Below the pieces are notes generated by a model. The model had not been told where the DNA came from and searched no databases. It saw only the letters and a program-made list of their open reading frames with translations. The position numbers and the translations under genes are program-made. Of a stretch of DNA of 64,000 bases, positions 1 through 9,500 are shown piece by piece. This DNA is from Aliidiomarina sp047920995 (lineage in GTDB: Bacteria; Pseudomonadota; Gammaproteobacteria; Enterobacterales; Alteromonadaceae). Positions within the stretch are counted from its first letter, which is position 1. Each line of letters starts with the position of its first letter. The DNA lies in the NCBI RefSeq assembly GCF_047920995.1, contig NZ_JBLRWZ010000002.1:53114-117113 (forward strand), given 5' to 3'.

Positions 1-2
1 AT

Positions 3-446
3 GCCTTAATTACCTTCTCTGCCCCCGCACAAAAAGCCATTTCCAATTGGAAGTTAGCAAACAGCCAACTGCTATTAATGCGCCCTGCCGGTGCGCCATT
101 GGCAACGGCCGATAACCTAGCTGATTTTAAATACGTTGCCGTAAACACTAATAAAGATTGGGATAGCTGGACCAAAGAGTACTATTCGAAAATAGCTCCT
201 GAGCAAGTGCAACTGGTTAACAATACCAGCATGGCCGTGGAACTCGGGCAATTTACCAACCGTTTACTGTTGTTACCAGATTTCTATGCTCGGGCGGCAA
301 CTGATAGTGGGTTACAAGAAGTACCGGGCTTCCGCTTAGCCAGTAAACATGGATTACATATCTCGGTGCGTCGTGAGAGCCAGCGTGAAATGGCAATCGT
401 AGCCCTCGTTAATTGGTTACAACACGTAATAAAGCAACAGCGGTAA
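3..446 (+). CDS. LysR-family regulator, C-terminal part (5' end outside window)
   Basis: The frame is open from base 3 to the TAA at 444-446, so the gene starts upstream of the window. The roughly 147 visible residues look like the second half of a LysR effector-binding domain: an MRPAG stretch, then FKYVAVN, NNTSMAVELGQ and a basic tail ending VNWLQHVIKQQR. The helix-turn-helix is not visible, so the family call rests on the C-terminal fold alone. Effector and targets cannot be inferred. The next gene starts about 50 bases downstream on the same strand. Confidence 0.65.
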   Translation, partial: ALITFSAPAQKAISNWKLANSQLLLMRPAGAPLATADNLADFKYVAVNTNKDWDSWTKEYYSKIAPEQVQLVNNTSMAVELGQFTNRLLLLPDFYARAATDSGLQEVPGFRLASKHGLHISVRRESQREMAIVALVNWLQHVIKQQR

Positions 447-498
447 TGAGTTTAAGCATTACATTCAAGCCAAGTAGGCGCCACTGTATGGCGGCAAA

Positions 499-1656
499 AT
501 GAGCGCTACACAACCGTTAAGCGATGTTTTTGCGCAATATGACACTCTGCTCAATCGCTATCGAGAGTTTTGGCAGCTTGAGGCCTTCGCCCAAAGCGAA
601 TGGCCTTGGCCGCAAAGCGCCGCAGAGATTGACGCCCTTATCGCACCCGCACTAAGTAAGCTTGCAAATCCGGTTGCAGCAACTTCCGCAAAGCTAGAGC
701 GGGAAAGCCCGTTTTGGCTTACTAATGGCATTCAGGGGCGCAAGCTTGCTCAAATTAATGGTTTCATTGCCGAATTCAGCAAACATGCGTCATGCCATAC
801 CACTGAAGATCCAATACACCAAGTAATTGAGTGGTGCGCGGGTAAAGGCCATTTAGGGCGTATTCTTAGCTTCCAGCAGCAGATACCTGTGCTTAGTGTA
901 GAGTGGCAAGCGAATTTGTGTGAACAAGGCCAAGCACTGGCGTTCCAGCACTCGGTAGCGCAAGAGTTTCTGCATGCCAATGTAATGCACCTACCCCACA
1001 ACTGGTTACCTACTAACAGCGCTATTGTGGCACTACACGCATGTGGTGATCTACATCGACAACTCTTAGAGCTGGCCTGCAGCCAAGGTAAGCGGGAATT
1101 GTTCGTAGCGCCCTGCTGTTATCATTTACAACAAGCAGAGCTCTACCAACCGCTTTCTCAACAAGCACAGCAGTCAGCGCTGAGTTTATCGCGCTCGCAA
1201 TTGAAGCTAGCAGTACAAGAGCAGGTTACCGGCGGAAAACGGGTGGCCAAGCTGCGCGATATCGAACAATTATGGCGCTTGGTGTTTGATCTTTATCGAG
1301 CGCAGATTACCGGCATTACAACCTATCGCTCTCTGCCCTCAGTATCGAAGCATTGGTTTAGTGGTGAACTTAGCGCATTCATTCGTTGGGCCTGTGAACA
1401 ACAGGCATTACCTGTGCTGGCCGATTCAGTAATCAATGCGCTTATACCAAAAGCACATGAGCGTTTGGCGCTAATACGTAGTATCGATAACATACGCCAG
1501 TTATTTCGCCGCCCTCTAGAACTTTGGTTACTGTTAGATCGTGCCTTATTTTTGCAAGAGCAAAACTATGCCGTGCGGTTACAGCAATTTTGCGCGCATC
1601 ATGAAAGCCCAAGAAATACATTAATTATCGCAAAACACCAGGTTGTTAGTAGCTGA
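499..1656 (+). CDS. SAM-dependent methyltransferase of the Methyltransf_32 type, substrate unknown
   Basis: This is a 385-residue soluble protein. A Rossmann motif I, VIEWCAGKGHLG, lies at residues 109-120. HACGDLH (180-186) follows, and then PCCYH (205-209). This set is typical of the Methyltransf_32 group of class I methyltransferases, which includes METTL25-like proteins and many uncharacterised bacterial members. The C-terminal 170 residues carry no motif I recognise. An earlier ATG at 488 runs into a stop after four codons, so the start at 499 is the first usable one. No strong ribosome binding site is visible. It could act on RNA or protein; the sequence does not say which. Confidence 0.7.
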   Translation: MSATQPLSDVFAQYDTLLNRYREFWQLEAFAQSEWPWPQSAAEIDALIAPALSKLANPVAATSAKLERESPFWLTNGIQGRKLAQINGFIAEFSKHASCHTTEDPIHQVIEWCAGKGHLGRILSFQQQIPVLSVEWQANLCEQGQALAFQHSVAQEFLHANVMHLPHNWLPTNSAIVALHACGDLHRQLLELACSQGKRELFVAPCCYHLQQAELYQPLSQQAQQSALSLSRSQLKLAVQEQVTGGKRVAKLRDIEQLWRLVFDLYRAQITGITTYRSLPSVSKHWFSGELSAFIRWACEQQALPVLADSVINALIPKAHERLALIRSIDNIRQLFRRPLELWLLLDRALFLQEQNYAVRLQQFCAHHESPRNTLIIAKHQVVSS

Positions 1657-1736
1657 ATCGCTAACTATACTGAGATATCAGCTATCTTGATTTGTGGAGC
1701 ATAATGGAAATAGAAACAAACTAGAGGCCACTTCAT

Positions 1737-2327
1737 ATGAAAACACCAGCATTTTTAACTACCACTAGTGTCACGCTCTGGCTACTTTTCGCTTTACCAG
1801 CTGCACAGGCACAAAATTTCACCAACGAATGGTTAATCACTGCTCACACCGGTTATACCACCATTGATGCAACAACTAAGCGGACTACTAACAATAATCC
1901 CTGGTGGGGCGAGCACGATGATAGCAATATAAATTATGGGTTGTCTGTCACCTACTTTCCTTGGGGCAATCTTGGTGTGCGCGCCATATATGAAAGAGGT
2001 TCAAACTATCGCACCAGCAATCAATGCCCTGATGATAGTACTTGCACTGCCATCGCGATCACTGAATCTGGTAGCATGGAGCATTACGCGGTAACCCTCG
2101 CCCCTGAGTTTGATATTTATCAAAACATCTTCTCTTTTATCACTTTAGGTGCTTCGCGTACCGAAGTTGCCGCCGGGCCTTTTCTGCCGTCTTATCGTGA
2201 AACTGACTTAATTTACGGGATTGGTATTGGTATCCGCCTTGACTATGGTTTTTTCATATCTGCTGAATACCAAACCACTAATTCTGATTTTGAAACGCTT
2301 CGTTTATCAGCGGGTATGCGCTTTTAG
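1737..2327 (+). CDS. Small outer-membrane beta-barrel protein, hypothetical
   Basis: The protein has 196 residues. A signal peptide of about 25 residues (MKTPAFL..., hydrophobic core, cleavage after AQA) is followed by alternating polar and aromatic strands. It ends in LRLSAGMRF; a terminal phenylalanine is the usual recognition signal of the outer-membrane assembly machinery. Length and pattern suit an 8-stranded barrel of the OmpW/OmpA-barrel class. A loop with two cysteines (NQCPDDSTC) may form a disulfide. I cannot name a function. It has its own upstream gap and no obvious operon partner; the gene downstream is a tRNA on the other strand. Confidence 0.6.
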   Translation: MKTPAFLTTTSVTLWLLFALPAAQAQNFTNEWLITAHTGYTTIDATTKRTTNNNPWWGEHDDSNINYGLSVTYFPWGNLGVRAIYERGSNYRTSNQCPDDSTCTAIAITESGSMEHYAVTLAPEFDIYQNIFSFITLGASRTEVAAGPFLPSYRETDLIYGIGIGIRLDYGFFISAEYQTTNSDFETLRLSAGMRF

Positions 2328-2390
2328 TTGCAGAGGTATTTTAGGGGTAATCTACAAGAGAGGAATATTAGTGAATACTATGATTAGAAA

Positions 2391-2477
2391 TGGTGCCCGG
2401 GGCCGGACTCGAACCGGCACGACCGTTAAGTCGAGGGATTTTAAATCCCTTGTGTCTACCAATTTCACCACCCGGGC
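2391..2477 (-). tRNA. tRNA-Leu (TAA anticodon)
   Basis: An 87-nt class II tRNA with a long variable arm, a complete acceptor stem (GCCCGGG pairing with CCCGGGC) and encoded CCA. The anticodon stem-loop reads AGGGA-TTTAAAA-TCCCT, giving anticodon TAA. It is the last gene of a Gly-Cys-Leu tRNA cluster below pgsA, the same content and order as E. coli glyW-cysT-leuZ. Confidence 0.97.
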
Positions 2478-2570
2478 TTATTCGTAGGCACTATTTCTAG
2501 TGTATTGCTATTTGTTACTTAGCTATTTATTACTTAGCTGTCTGAAACATAACCTATTGCAGGTTAAAAC

Positions 2571-2644
2571 TGGAGGCGGGTCCCGGAGTCGAACCGAGAT
2601 CCACGGATTTGCAATCCGCTGCATAGCCATTCTGCCAACCCGCC
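2571..2644 (-). tRNA. tRNA-Cys (GCA anticodon)
   Basis: A 74-nt tRNA with acceptor stem GGCGGGT/ACCCGCC, loop TTGCAAA giving anticodon GCA, and encoded CCA. It is the middle gene of the Gly-Cys-Leu cluster. Confidence 0.97.
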
Positions 2645-2661
2645 TGGGTTAAAATAAAGTT

Positions 2662-2736
2662 TGGAGCGGGAAACGAGATTCGAACTCGCGACCCCAACCT
2701 TGGCAAGGTTGTGCTCTACCACTGAGCTATTCCCGC
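2662..2736 (-). tRNA. tRNA-Gly (GCC anticodon)
   Basis: A 75-nt tRNA with acceptor stem GCGGGAA/TTCCCGC, loop TTGCCAA giving anticodon GCC, and CCA encoded. It is first in the tRNA cluster and nearly identical to the E. coli GCC glycine tRNA. Confidence 0.97.
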
Positions 2737-2778
2737 TTAACTTTATTTCTCACCAGAGCGATGCCCCAGTGGCTGTGC

Positions 2779-2806
2779 ATTCTACCTATCCAATAATTTC
2801 AGTCAA
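2779..2806 (-). promoter_or_regulatory. Sigma-70 promoter of the tRNA-Gly-Cys-Leu cluster
   Basis: Read on the minus strand: TTGACT, a 16-base spacer, then TAGAAT. The -10 box ends about 43 bases before the tRNA-Gly gene, inside the gap below pgsA. The tRNAs can therefore be transcribed independently of pgsA. Confidence 0.6.
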
Positions 2807-2870
2807 CAAGAAATTTTGATTTTTGAACTGTTTGCCTATTTTTTGAATGAAATGGCCAAAATATAGCTTA

Positions 2871-3419
2871 TTAACTGTCTTTTGTGAGGTCTGCCCAAGC
2901 AACAGTTAAGTAAATATACATCGACCATAGAGTGAGAATGGCAGCAACATAGAGCGCCATAACCCCTACCACGTAAACAAATGCATTAGCACTCCATAGC
3001 AAACCGGTAAGCGCAATCATTTGTGCAGTAGTTTTCACTTTACCAATAGTTGAAACGGCTACACTATCGCGTTTGCCAATTTCCGCCATCCATTCCCGTA
3101 ACGCCGAAATAATCAGCTCTCGGCTAATAATCATTAATGCGGGTATAGTAATCCACAATGTTTGATGAAATTCCACAACTACAATCAATGCTGCGGCTAC
3201 CATGATCTTATCAGCTACAGGATCCAAGAACGCGCCAAACTTGGTTTGCTGCTTTAATTTACGGGCGATGTAGCCATCTAAACCATCGGTGATTGCAGCA
3301 ACTACAAAGATAATCGCAGCAAAAAAGTGTGCATTCTCAATTGGTAAGTAGAAAACTGCCAAGAAAACCGGAATAAGAAGGATCCGGAATGAGGTTAAAA
3401 GGTTAGGAATGCTCCACAT
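2871..3419 (-). CDS. pgsA: CDP-diacylglycerol--glycerol-3-phosphate 3-phosphatidyltransferase
   Basis: This inner-membrane enzyme makes phosphatidylglycerophosphate from CDP-diacylglycerol and glycerol 3-phosphate, the committed step to phosphatidylglycerol and cardiolipin. The CDP-alcohol phosphotransferase signature DG..AR....G...D...D is complete: D45, G46, A52, R53, G62, D66, D70. Several hydrophobic helices surround it. The length of 182 residues is normal. It lies 34 bases downstream of uvrC, as in E. coli, and is followed by the same tRNA trio. Confidence 0.95.
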   Translation of the reverse strand: MWSIPNLLTSFRILLIPVFLAVFYLPIENAHFFAAIIFVVAAITDGLDGYIARKLKQQTKFGAFLDPVADKIMVAAALIVVVEFHQTLWITIPALMIISRELIISALREWMAEIGKRDSVAVSTIGKVKTTAQMIALTGLLWSANAFVYVVGVMALYVAAILTLWSMYIYLTVAWADLTKDS

Positions 3420-3453
3420 AAATATTGGTTCTCACTTCAACACAAAAAATAAA

Positions 3454-5280
3454 TTACTCATCACGCAAGGCGTAATAAATGGTTTCCGCTAGCGCTTTAC
3501 TGATTCCAGGCACTGTTGCTAATTGATCTATACTAGCGCCTTTTACCTGCTGTAATCCACCAAGATACTTTAATAAATTTTGTCGGCGTTTACTGCCTAC
3601 GGCTGGAATCTCTTCCAAAGTTGATGTTTTTCGTACTTTTGCCCGCCGTTGCCGATGGCCAGTAATGGCAAATCGGTGCGATTCGTCACGAATATGCTGA
3701 ATTAAGTGCAACGCAGGATCATCGGCCGCAAGGTGCACCGTTTTTCGAGTAAAACCAAAAATCAAGGTTTCTAAGCCCGGCCTGCGGCTTTCTCCTTTTG
3801 CTACACCCAACAGTATAGGAGGCTGCGGCCAATCACGAAAGTAATCTTCTGCTTGAGTTAACTGCCCTTTACCACCGTCAATTAATAGCAAATCTGGTAC
3901 ATTTTCTTTTTCGATAGCATGTTTATAGCGGCGCTCCAGTGCTTGTGCCATCGCTGCATAATCATCGCCGCCGGTAATACCACTAATATTAAAGCGGCGA
4001 TAATCTGATTTTCGCGGGCCATCCTGATCAAACACCACACAAGAGGCTACGGTTTGTTCGCCCATGGTGTGGGAAATATCAAAGCACTCCATGCGCTGAA
4101 CGGGTTCATCGCGCTGCAGAAATTTATATAACGCACGGAATCGTGTTTGCATGGTAGATTGCAAACCAAGCTTACTTTGCACTGCATTCATCGCGTTTTT
4201 TGTAGCTAATGCCAAGTATTGTTGGCGCTCACCACGTTTTGGTTGCCGTAGTTTTGCTTTCACACCAAGTACATGATTCAGCTGCTCGCTAAGATCTACT
4301 AGGTTATTTAGCTGCTCGGGAACAATAATTTCCGCGGGCGCTCGCTGCCCATGGGTTTGATTTAAATAGTATTGCACTAAAAAGCTTTCAATTACTTCAC
4401 TATCGGTAGTATGAGCTGGTACTTTTGGATAATAGCTGCGGCTTCCTTGCACTGAGTTCTGCCTTACCGATAACAAGTGTACACATGTAAAGCCCGATTC
4501 ACGATATAGGCCAATAGCATCCAACTCATGTTGCTCACCACTTACCGAGTTCTTCTCTTGCACTTGCCGCAACGCCACAATTTGATCTCGCAGTTGCGCA
4601 GCTTTTTCAAAATCTAATGCTGCACTCGCATTCTCCATGCTTGCAACAAGCGTATTAATTACCTCATGGTTTTTGCCGCGCAAAAAGAGTTTTGCCAATT
4701 GCACTTGCTGTTGGTATTCCGTATCACTAGGAATCGCCACACATGGTGCTAAGCAACGCTTTAACTGATGCTGCAAACATGGCCTACTGCGCGCACGATA
4801 ATAGCTATCTTCACATTGTCGCACTGGAAATAGCTTCTGTAATAAACGCAAGCTCTCGCGCACTGCACTACCATTTGGAAATGGCCCAAAGTACTCCCCT
4901 TTTTCTCGGCGGGTACCACGATGATAAGCAATACGCGGATGCTCATGCGCAGAGATAAAAATATAAGGATATGATTTGTCGTCGCGCAGCAACACGTTGT
5001 ATCGTGGACGATGCTTCTTAATAAAGGAGTTTTCTAGAATGAGCGCTTCAGCTTCAGAATTAGTAACCGTAACATCCATCTTAGCAATATGTTTTACCAA
5101 TGCTTGAGTTTTTACTGAATCCACATTAGTACGAAAGTAGCTGCCAACTCGTTTCCGGAGGTCTTTAGCTTTACCCACGTAAATAACCTCACCGGCAGCA
5201 TCAAACATGCGATAAACACCGGGCTGGTGAGTTAAATTATTGAGAAAATCTTGATAATTAAATACTGATTTCGCGCTCAT
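3454..5280 (-). CDS. uvrC: UvrABC system protein C, excinuclease subunit
   Basis: UvrC makes both incisions of nucleotide excision repair after UvrA/UvrB damage recognition. The 608 residues are full length. The N-terminal GIY-YIG nuclease is seen as GVYRMF (21-26) and VIYVGKAKDLRKR (32-44). A UvrB-binding UVR helix pair is near 205-240 (LDFEKAAQLRDQIVALR). An RNase H-like nuclease half contains ECFDISH and DLLLIDGGKGQL. Helix-hairpin-helix motifs are at the C-terminus. Upstream is a LuxR-type regulator in the position of E. coli uvrY; downstream is pgsA. Confidence 0.96.
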   Translation of the reverse strand: MSAKSVFNYQDFLNNLTHQPGVYRMFDAAGEVIYVGKAKDLRKRVGSYFRTNVDSVKTQALVKHIAKMDVTVTNSEAEALILENSFIKKHRPRYNVLLRDDKSYPYIFISAHEHPRIAYHRGTRREKGEYFGPFPNGSAVRESLRLLQKLFPVRQCEDSYYRARSRPCLQHQLKRCLAPCVAIPSDTEYQQQVQLAKLFLRGKNHEVINTLVASMENASAALDFEKAAQLRDQIVALRQVQEKNSVSGEQHELDAIGLYRESGFTCVHLLSVRQNSVQGSRSYYPKVPAHTTDSEVIESFLVQYYLNQTHGQRAPAEIIVPEQLNNLVDLSEQLNHVLGVKAKLRQPKRGERQQYLALATKNAMNAVQSKLGLQSTMQTRFRALYKFLQRDEPVQRMECFDISHTMGEQTVASCVVFDQDGPRKSDYRRFNISGITGGDDYAAMAQALERRYKHAIEKENVPDLLLIDGGKGQLTQAEDYFRDWPQPPILLGVAKGESRRPGLETLIFGFTRKTVHLAADDPALHLIQHIRDESHRFAITGHRQRRAKVRKTSTLEEIPAVGSKRRQNLLKYLGGLQQVKGASIDQLATVPGISKALAETIYYALRDE

Positions 5281-5454
5281 ATACCGGTAATTCTAGTAAC
5301 CTAATTCGGCTGTTTCTGTTGCACTGCATAGCATGTTATTTGCTATTCATCAGTTCTACAACACGACTGCAATTAGGTTACCAGAAGCACGCAGTTTTGT
5401 CTGTTTGCTTTGCAAGCAAAACTTGAGAGTTATTGTTTAGTATGAGCTTGGATA

Positions 5455-6216
5455 TTACTTGGTTTTATCGCCACCGATATCAGTACAGGCATTACCAACG
5501 CTAGCATCTGCAATGGTGATATAGTTACCTTGATTGGCGGCACTACTAGGCTGTGAGCCTAACTGATGTAGTGGGTTATTATGGATGTCATGGTTTAACA
5601 AGCCATATTTGTAGGCCAAGTGCGTAAGTTGAACATCGTTATCCACTTGTAACTTGCGATACAGACGGTAACGAAAAGTATTTACGGTTTTACGCGAAAT
5701 AAATAACCGCGCGGCTATCGATGCCACAGTTAGCCCCGTACACACCAATTGAAAAATCTGCTGTTCACGGCGGCTTAAAGCACTTAATAATGGATGCTTT
5801 AATAGCGGCCCTTGATATCGCTTGGCAATATTCCGCAGCACTGGTGGCGTATAACTTTGGCCAAGTTGAATAAGCTTACAACCATGATTAACCTCTTCAA
5901 TAGCTGCCTCATTCAACAAATAACCAGAAATGCTCGGTTCATTCATCTTATAGTCTAGAGCGTGATTTATTTTTTCACACCACAGCATAATACGTAATGC
6001 TGGATGCGATTTTTGGAGCTTTTTAATCAACGCCCGTGTTCCAGAGCCGCAAAAATCTTCCGCGAGAACCATGATTTTTGCTGTTTTTTGCTCAACCAAT
6101 TTTTCTAGTTGGTTACGGCTATTCGCGCTATGCACGTGCCACTGCAGTAAACTCAACTCCTTCTCTAAACCCGCTTGGCGAATCCCTCTTGGTAACGCCA
6201 CGATTACATCACTCAT
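5455..6216 (-). CDS. UvrY/GacA-like LuxR-type regulator with a degenerate receiver domain
   Basis: The 253-residue protein sits where E. coli has uvrY, upstream of uvrC. Its DNA-binding part (about 145-207) closely follows UvrY: LSRREQQI, then RKTVNTFRYRLYRKL, then DVQLTHLAYKYGLLN. The N-terminal domain aligns with a receiver without large gaps but has lost every active-site residue. The acidic pair is L8-P9. The phosphoacceptor position falls on A52 or, with a one-residue gap, E53. The conserved Thr/Ser is W79 and the conserved Lys is N102. About 40 extra residues, polar and low in motif content, follow the helix-turn-helix. In GacA systems this regulator activates small RNAs that titrate CsrA. 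Here phosphorylation control looks lost, so it may act constitutively or through protein contacts. A normal GacA could exist elsewhere. Confidence 0.8.
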   Translation of the reverse strand: MSDVIVALPRGIRQAGLEKELSLLQWHVHSANSRNQLEKLVEQKTAKIMVLAEDFCGSGTRALIKKLQKSHPALRIMLWCEKINHALDYKMNEPSISGYLLNEAAIEEVNHGCKLIQLGQSYTPPVLRNIAKRYQGPLLKHPLLSALSRREQQIFQLVCTGLTVASIAARLFISRKTVNTFRYRLYRKLQVDNDVQLTHLAYKYGLLNHDIHNNPLHQLGSQPSSAANQGNYITIADASVGNACTDIGGDKTK

Positions 6217-6575
6217 TTCCCGTGTCCTTTTGGTGAAATTATCATTATTTCAAATAGCTACATCCTAGAGCTATTCAATTGTGGTATTGAAAATGCCATC
6301 TTTTTTTAGCGGTTTTTCAAAGTAACGTCAATTCTAAATGGCAGAAAAATATAACAATTATGTAACTTTCATGCCGCTTACGTAATATTTAGCTATTACT
6401 ATTGGTATATAATATAGAGCATAACCGCCACCTACCTATCGCCCTCGCCACACGAACGTAAGCAATAACGTAAAAAGGCCAACACAGTGATAATGTGTTG
6501 ACCTTTGTTGAAATATTCCGCGCACGATTCAGCTGAGCAAGTATCAATAAATCCGCATTACCTGCGGCGTTACAA
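6217..6575. other. Intergenic region between the regulator and the RND operon
   Basis: About 360 bases, AT-rich on the left. It must hold the promoter of the minus-strand regulator and the end of the RND transcript. A TATATAATATAG stretch near 6405-6418 resembles a -10 region on either strand, but I find no convincing -35 partner. No open frame with a family resemblance and no tRNA is seen. Confidence 0.5.
6472..6505 (-). terminator. Rho-independent terminator of the RND operon
   Basis: Thirteen-base arms (AAAGGCCAACACA and TGTGTTGACCTTT, one mismatch) surround a 6-base loop. On the minus strand the stem is followed by a run of T. It lies 70 bases past the end of the RND permease gene. Confidence 0.7.
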
Positions 6576-9500
6576 TTAATGCGCTACTGCTGCTCTATCT
6601 TTTGCAAGATAGAGGTATACCGCGGGTAACACGAACAAGGTAAACAGCGTACCTATGGTCATGCCAGATGCGATAATAAGCCCCATTGCGTAGCGAGAAG
6701 CACCACCCGGGCCACTAGCGATTAACAATGGCAACATAGCCAGTACAGTAGCCGCTGTGGTCATTAAGATAGGGCGTAAGCGAATAGCAGCTGCGCTTTC
6801 AATTGCTTCGCGTTTACTTTTCCCCTCTTCCTGCAATTTATTAGCAAACTCTACAATGAGTATGCCATGTTTTGCGATTAGCCCGATCAGGGTTACCAAG
6901 CCAACTTGGGTGTATATATTCAACGAAGTAAATCCTAAACTTACGAAGATTAATGCGCCACAAATACTCATGGGCACCGTTACTAACACAATTAAAGAAT
7001 CACGGAACGATTCAAATTGCGCGGCAAGCACAAGAAATATAACCACTAAGGCAAAGAAGAAGGTAATCACTAATTGCTGCCCTTCACTTTTAAACTGTCG
7101 TGATTGGCCGGCATAATCCACCACTACTTCCGGCGGTAAACGTTGTGCCGCTATTGAATCTAATACCGCTAACGCGTCACCAAGTGCTACGCCTGGGCGT
7201 GGGATACCAGAGATCTTAATCGCATTTAATTGCTGAAAGCGATTTAACTGCTGTGGTTGCACCGATTCCGTTAAGCTTACCAATGCAGCCAAAGGAACCA
7301 ACTCGCCAGTTTGGTTGCGAGTATAAAAGTTTTCGAGTTGCTCAGCGCTAATTCGTTCGCTGCGTTGCACTTGCGGGATTACTCGATAAGAACGATTTTC
7401 AAGCGCAAACCTACCGGCATAAGCGCCCGCCAACATACTCGCTAAATCAGCAGAAACTTGGGCCATATCAACCCCCATTAATGCCGCTTTTTCACGATCG
7501 ATATTTACCGATTGGCGTGGGCGATCTACGCGTAGATCTGAATCCAACATGATAAACCGGCCACTTGCCATACCTTCCCCAATAATTTCATCAGCTAGCT
7601 CCGCAAGCACCTGCATGGGCTGTGTGGAACTGATAATAAACTCCACGGGCAAGCCGCCGCCGGGGCTTGGCAAAGATGGTGGTATTAGCGCAAAGATATT
7701 AAGTCCTGGAATCTGTGAAATAAAGGGTTGGATATCCTCATCCAATACCTGCTGCGTAGTTCGAGTACGTTGATCCCACGGCGCAAAACCTATTCCCGTT
7801 CCTGCGCTGCCCGGGCCAAGCATACCGTTAATCACAAACGCCATATCAATTTCATCAACATCGCGCTGCAAATCAGCCATTTTTGCAGTGTTTTGTTCAA
7901 TATAATCAAGTGTTGCATAACTATCGGCTTGGCTAATCATAAATACAAAGCCAAGATCTTCTTGCGGCTCTAATTCCGAGTTGCTGGTTATAAATAAGAA
8001 ATAGCAGGATACCAATACTATAATGCCGAATACGGCAAATACCGATTTGGTTTCTAGGGCTCCGTGTAAGCGTCGTTGATAGCGATCGCGTAAGCCATTA
8101 AAGCGAGCATCCAACCATTGCTCTAAGCGCGGCCGTGCGCTGCCATCACGGCGCGATTGCAGCATGCGGGAACACATCATTGGCGATAAGGTAAGCGCTA
8201 CTACTCCAGAAAGAATTACGGTACCAGCCAAGGTGAAGGCGAACTCAACAAATAGTGTGCCAGTGAGGCCCCCGATAAACCCAATCGGAATGAATACTGC
8301 CACCAGAGTGGTCGACATCACAATAATAGGCCCAGTGAGCTGCCGTGCACCCAGTAATGATGCCTCCATACGGCTCATCCCATCTTCGAGATGACGCTGA
8401 ATGTTCTCGAGCATAATAATGGCATCGTCAACAACAATACCAATTGCCAGCACCATCGCCAGTAGGGTTAATAAATTAATCGAGAACCCTAACATCAGCA
8501 TCATAACAAAGGTGCCGATTAACGATAGTGGAACTGCCACAGCAGGAATGATTACCGAGCGTAATGAGCCCAAAAATGCATAAATAACCGCAAGTACAAT
8601 CACCAAAGCGAGTACGATGGTCATGATTACTTCATCGATGGCGTTCTCAATGTACTCGGTTGAATCATACGAGATGCTAGCACTTAAGCCATTCGGCAAC
8701 TGCGGAATGATATCTTGATGCCAAACATCACGAACCTCTTGGATAACATCTAGTGCATTCGCATCAGGAGCTATTTCAACACCTATAAACGTGGCTTGAT
8801 CACCGTTGTAGAACGCTGAATTATCATAGGATTCAGCACCAAGTTCTACCGTTGCAATATCTTCTAAACGTACCACTGCACCATTATCGGCGCGCACAAT
8901 TAGAGAGCTAAACTCCTCTAAACTGCGCAGATCGGTGTCGGCGGTTAAATCAATAGCCACCCTACTCCCTTTAGTTCGCCCTACCGCAGAGAGCACATTA
9001 TTAGCGCGCAAAGATCGCATTACATCCGAGCCAGTAAGGCCAAGTGCGGCCATACGCTCGGAATCCAGCCAGATTCGCATTGCGAAGGTTTGTGCGCCCA
9101 GAATTTCCGCGCGTTGCACACCTGCTATCGTAGAAAGCTGAGGCTCAACCACACGCACCAAATAATCGGTGATTTGATTGGCATCTAAGATTCCACTGTA
9201 AAACGACAGGTACATAGCGGCTACATCTGCACCTACCGATAAAGAAACTACTGGATCTTGCGCGTCTTCAGGCAATTCCGAGCGCAGCTTATTCACTTGG
9301 GCTGCTATTTGTGTGAGCGCATCATTAGGATCGTAATCTAGGCGCAAATAAGCAGTGATGGTGCTAATGCCAGCTCGCGAGGATGATTCAATATAATCGA
9401 TGCCTTCGGCCGCAGCTATTTCTCGCTCTAATGGTGTGGTGATAAAACCTTGAATTAAATCCGCATCAGCACCGATATAGGTAGTAGAAACGGTAATAGC

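Noticed and set aside
2221..2487. Open frame running over the end of the barrel gene and through tRNA-Leu
   Set aside because: It reads through a tRNA on the other strand and shows no protein family features.
6390..6510. Possible small RNA on the plus strand starting at the TATATAATATAG stretch
   Set aside because: No -35 partner is clear, and the hairpin's T-run is on the minus strand, where it serves the RND operon.
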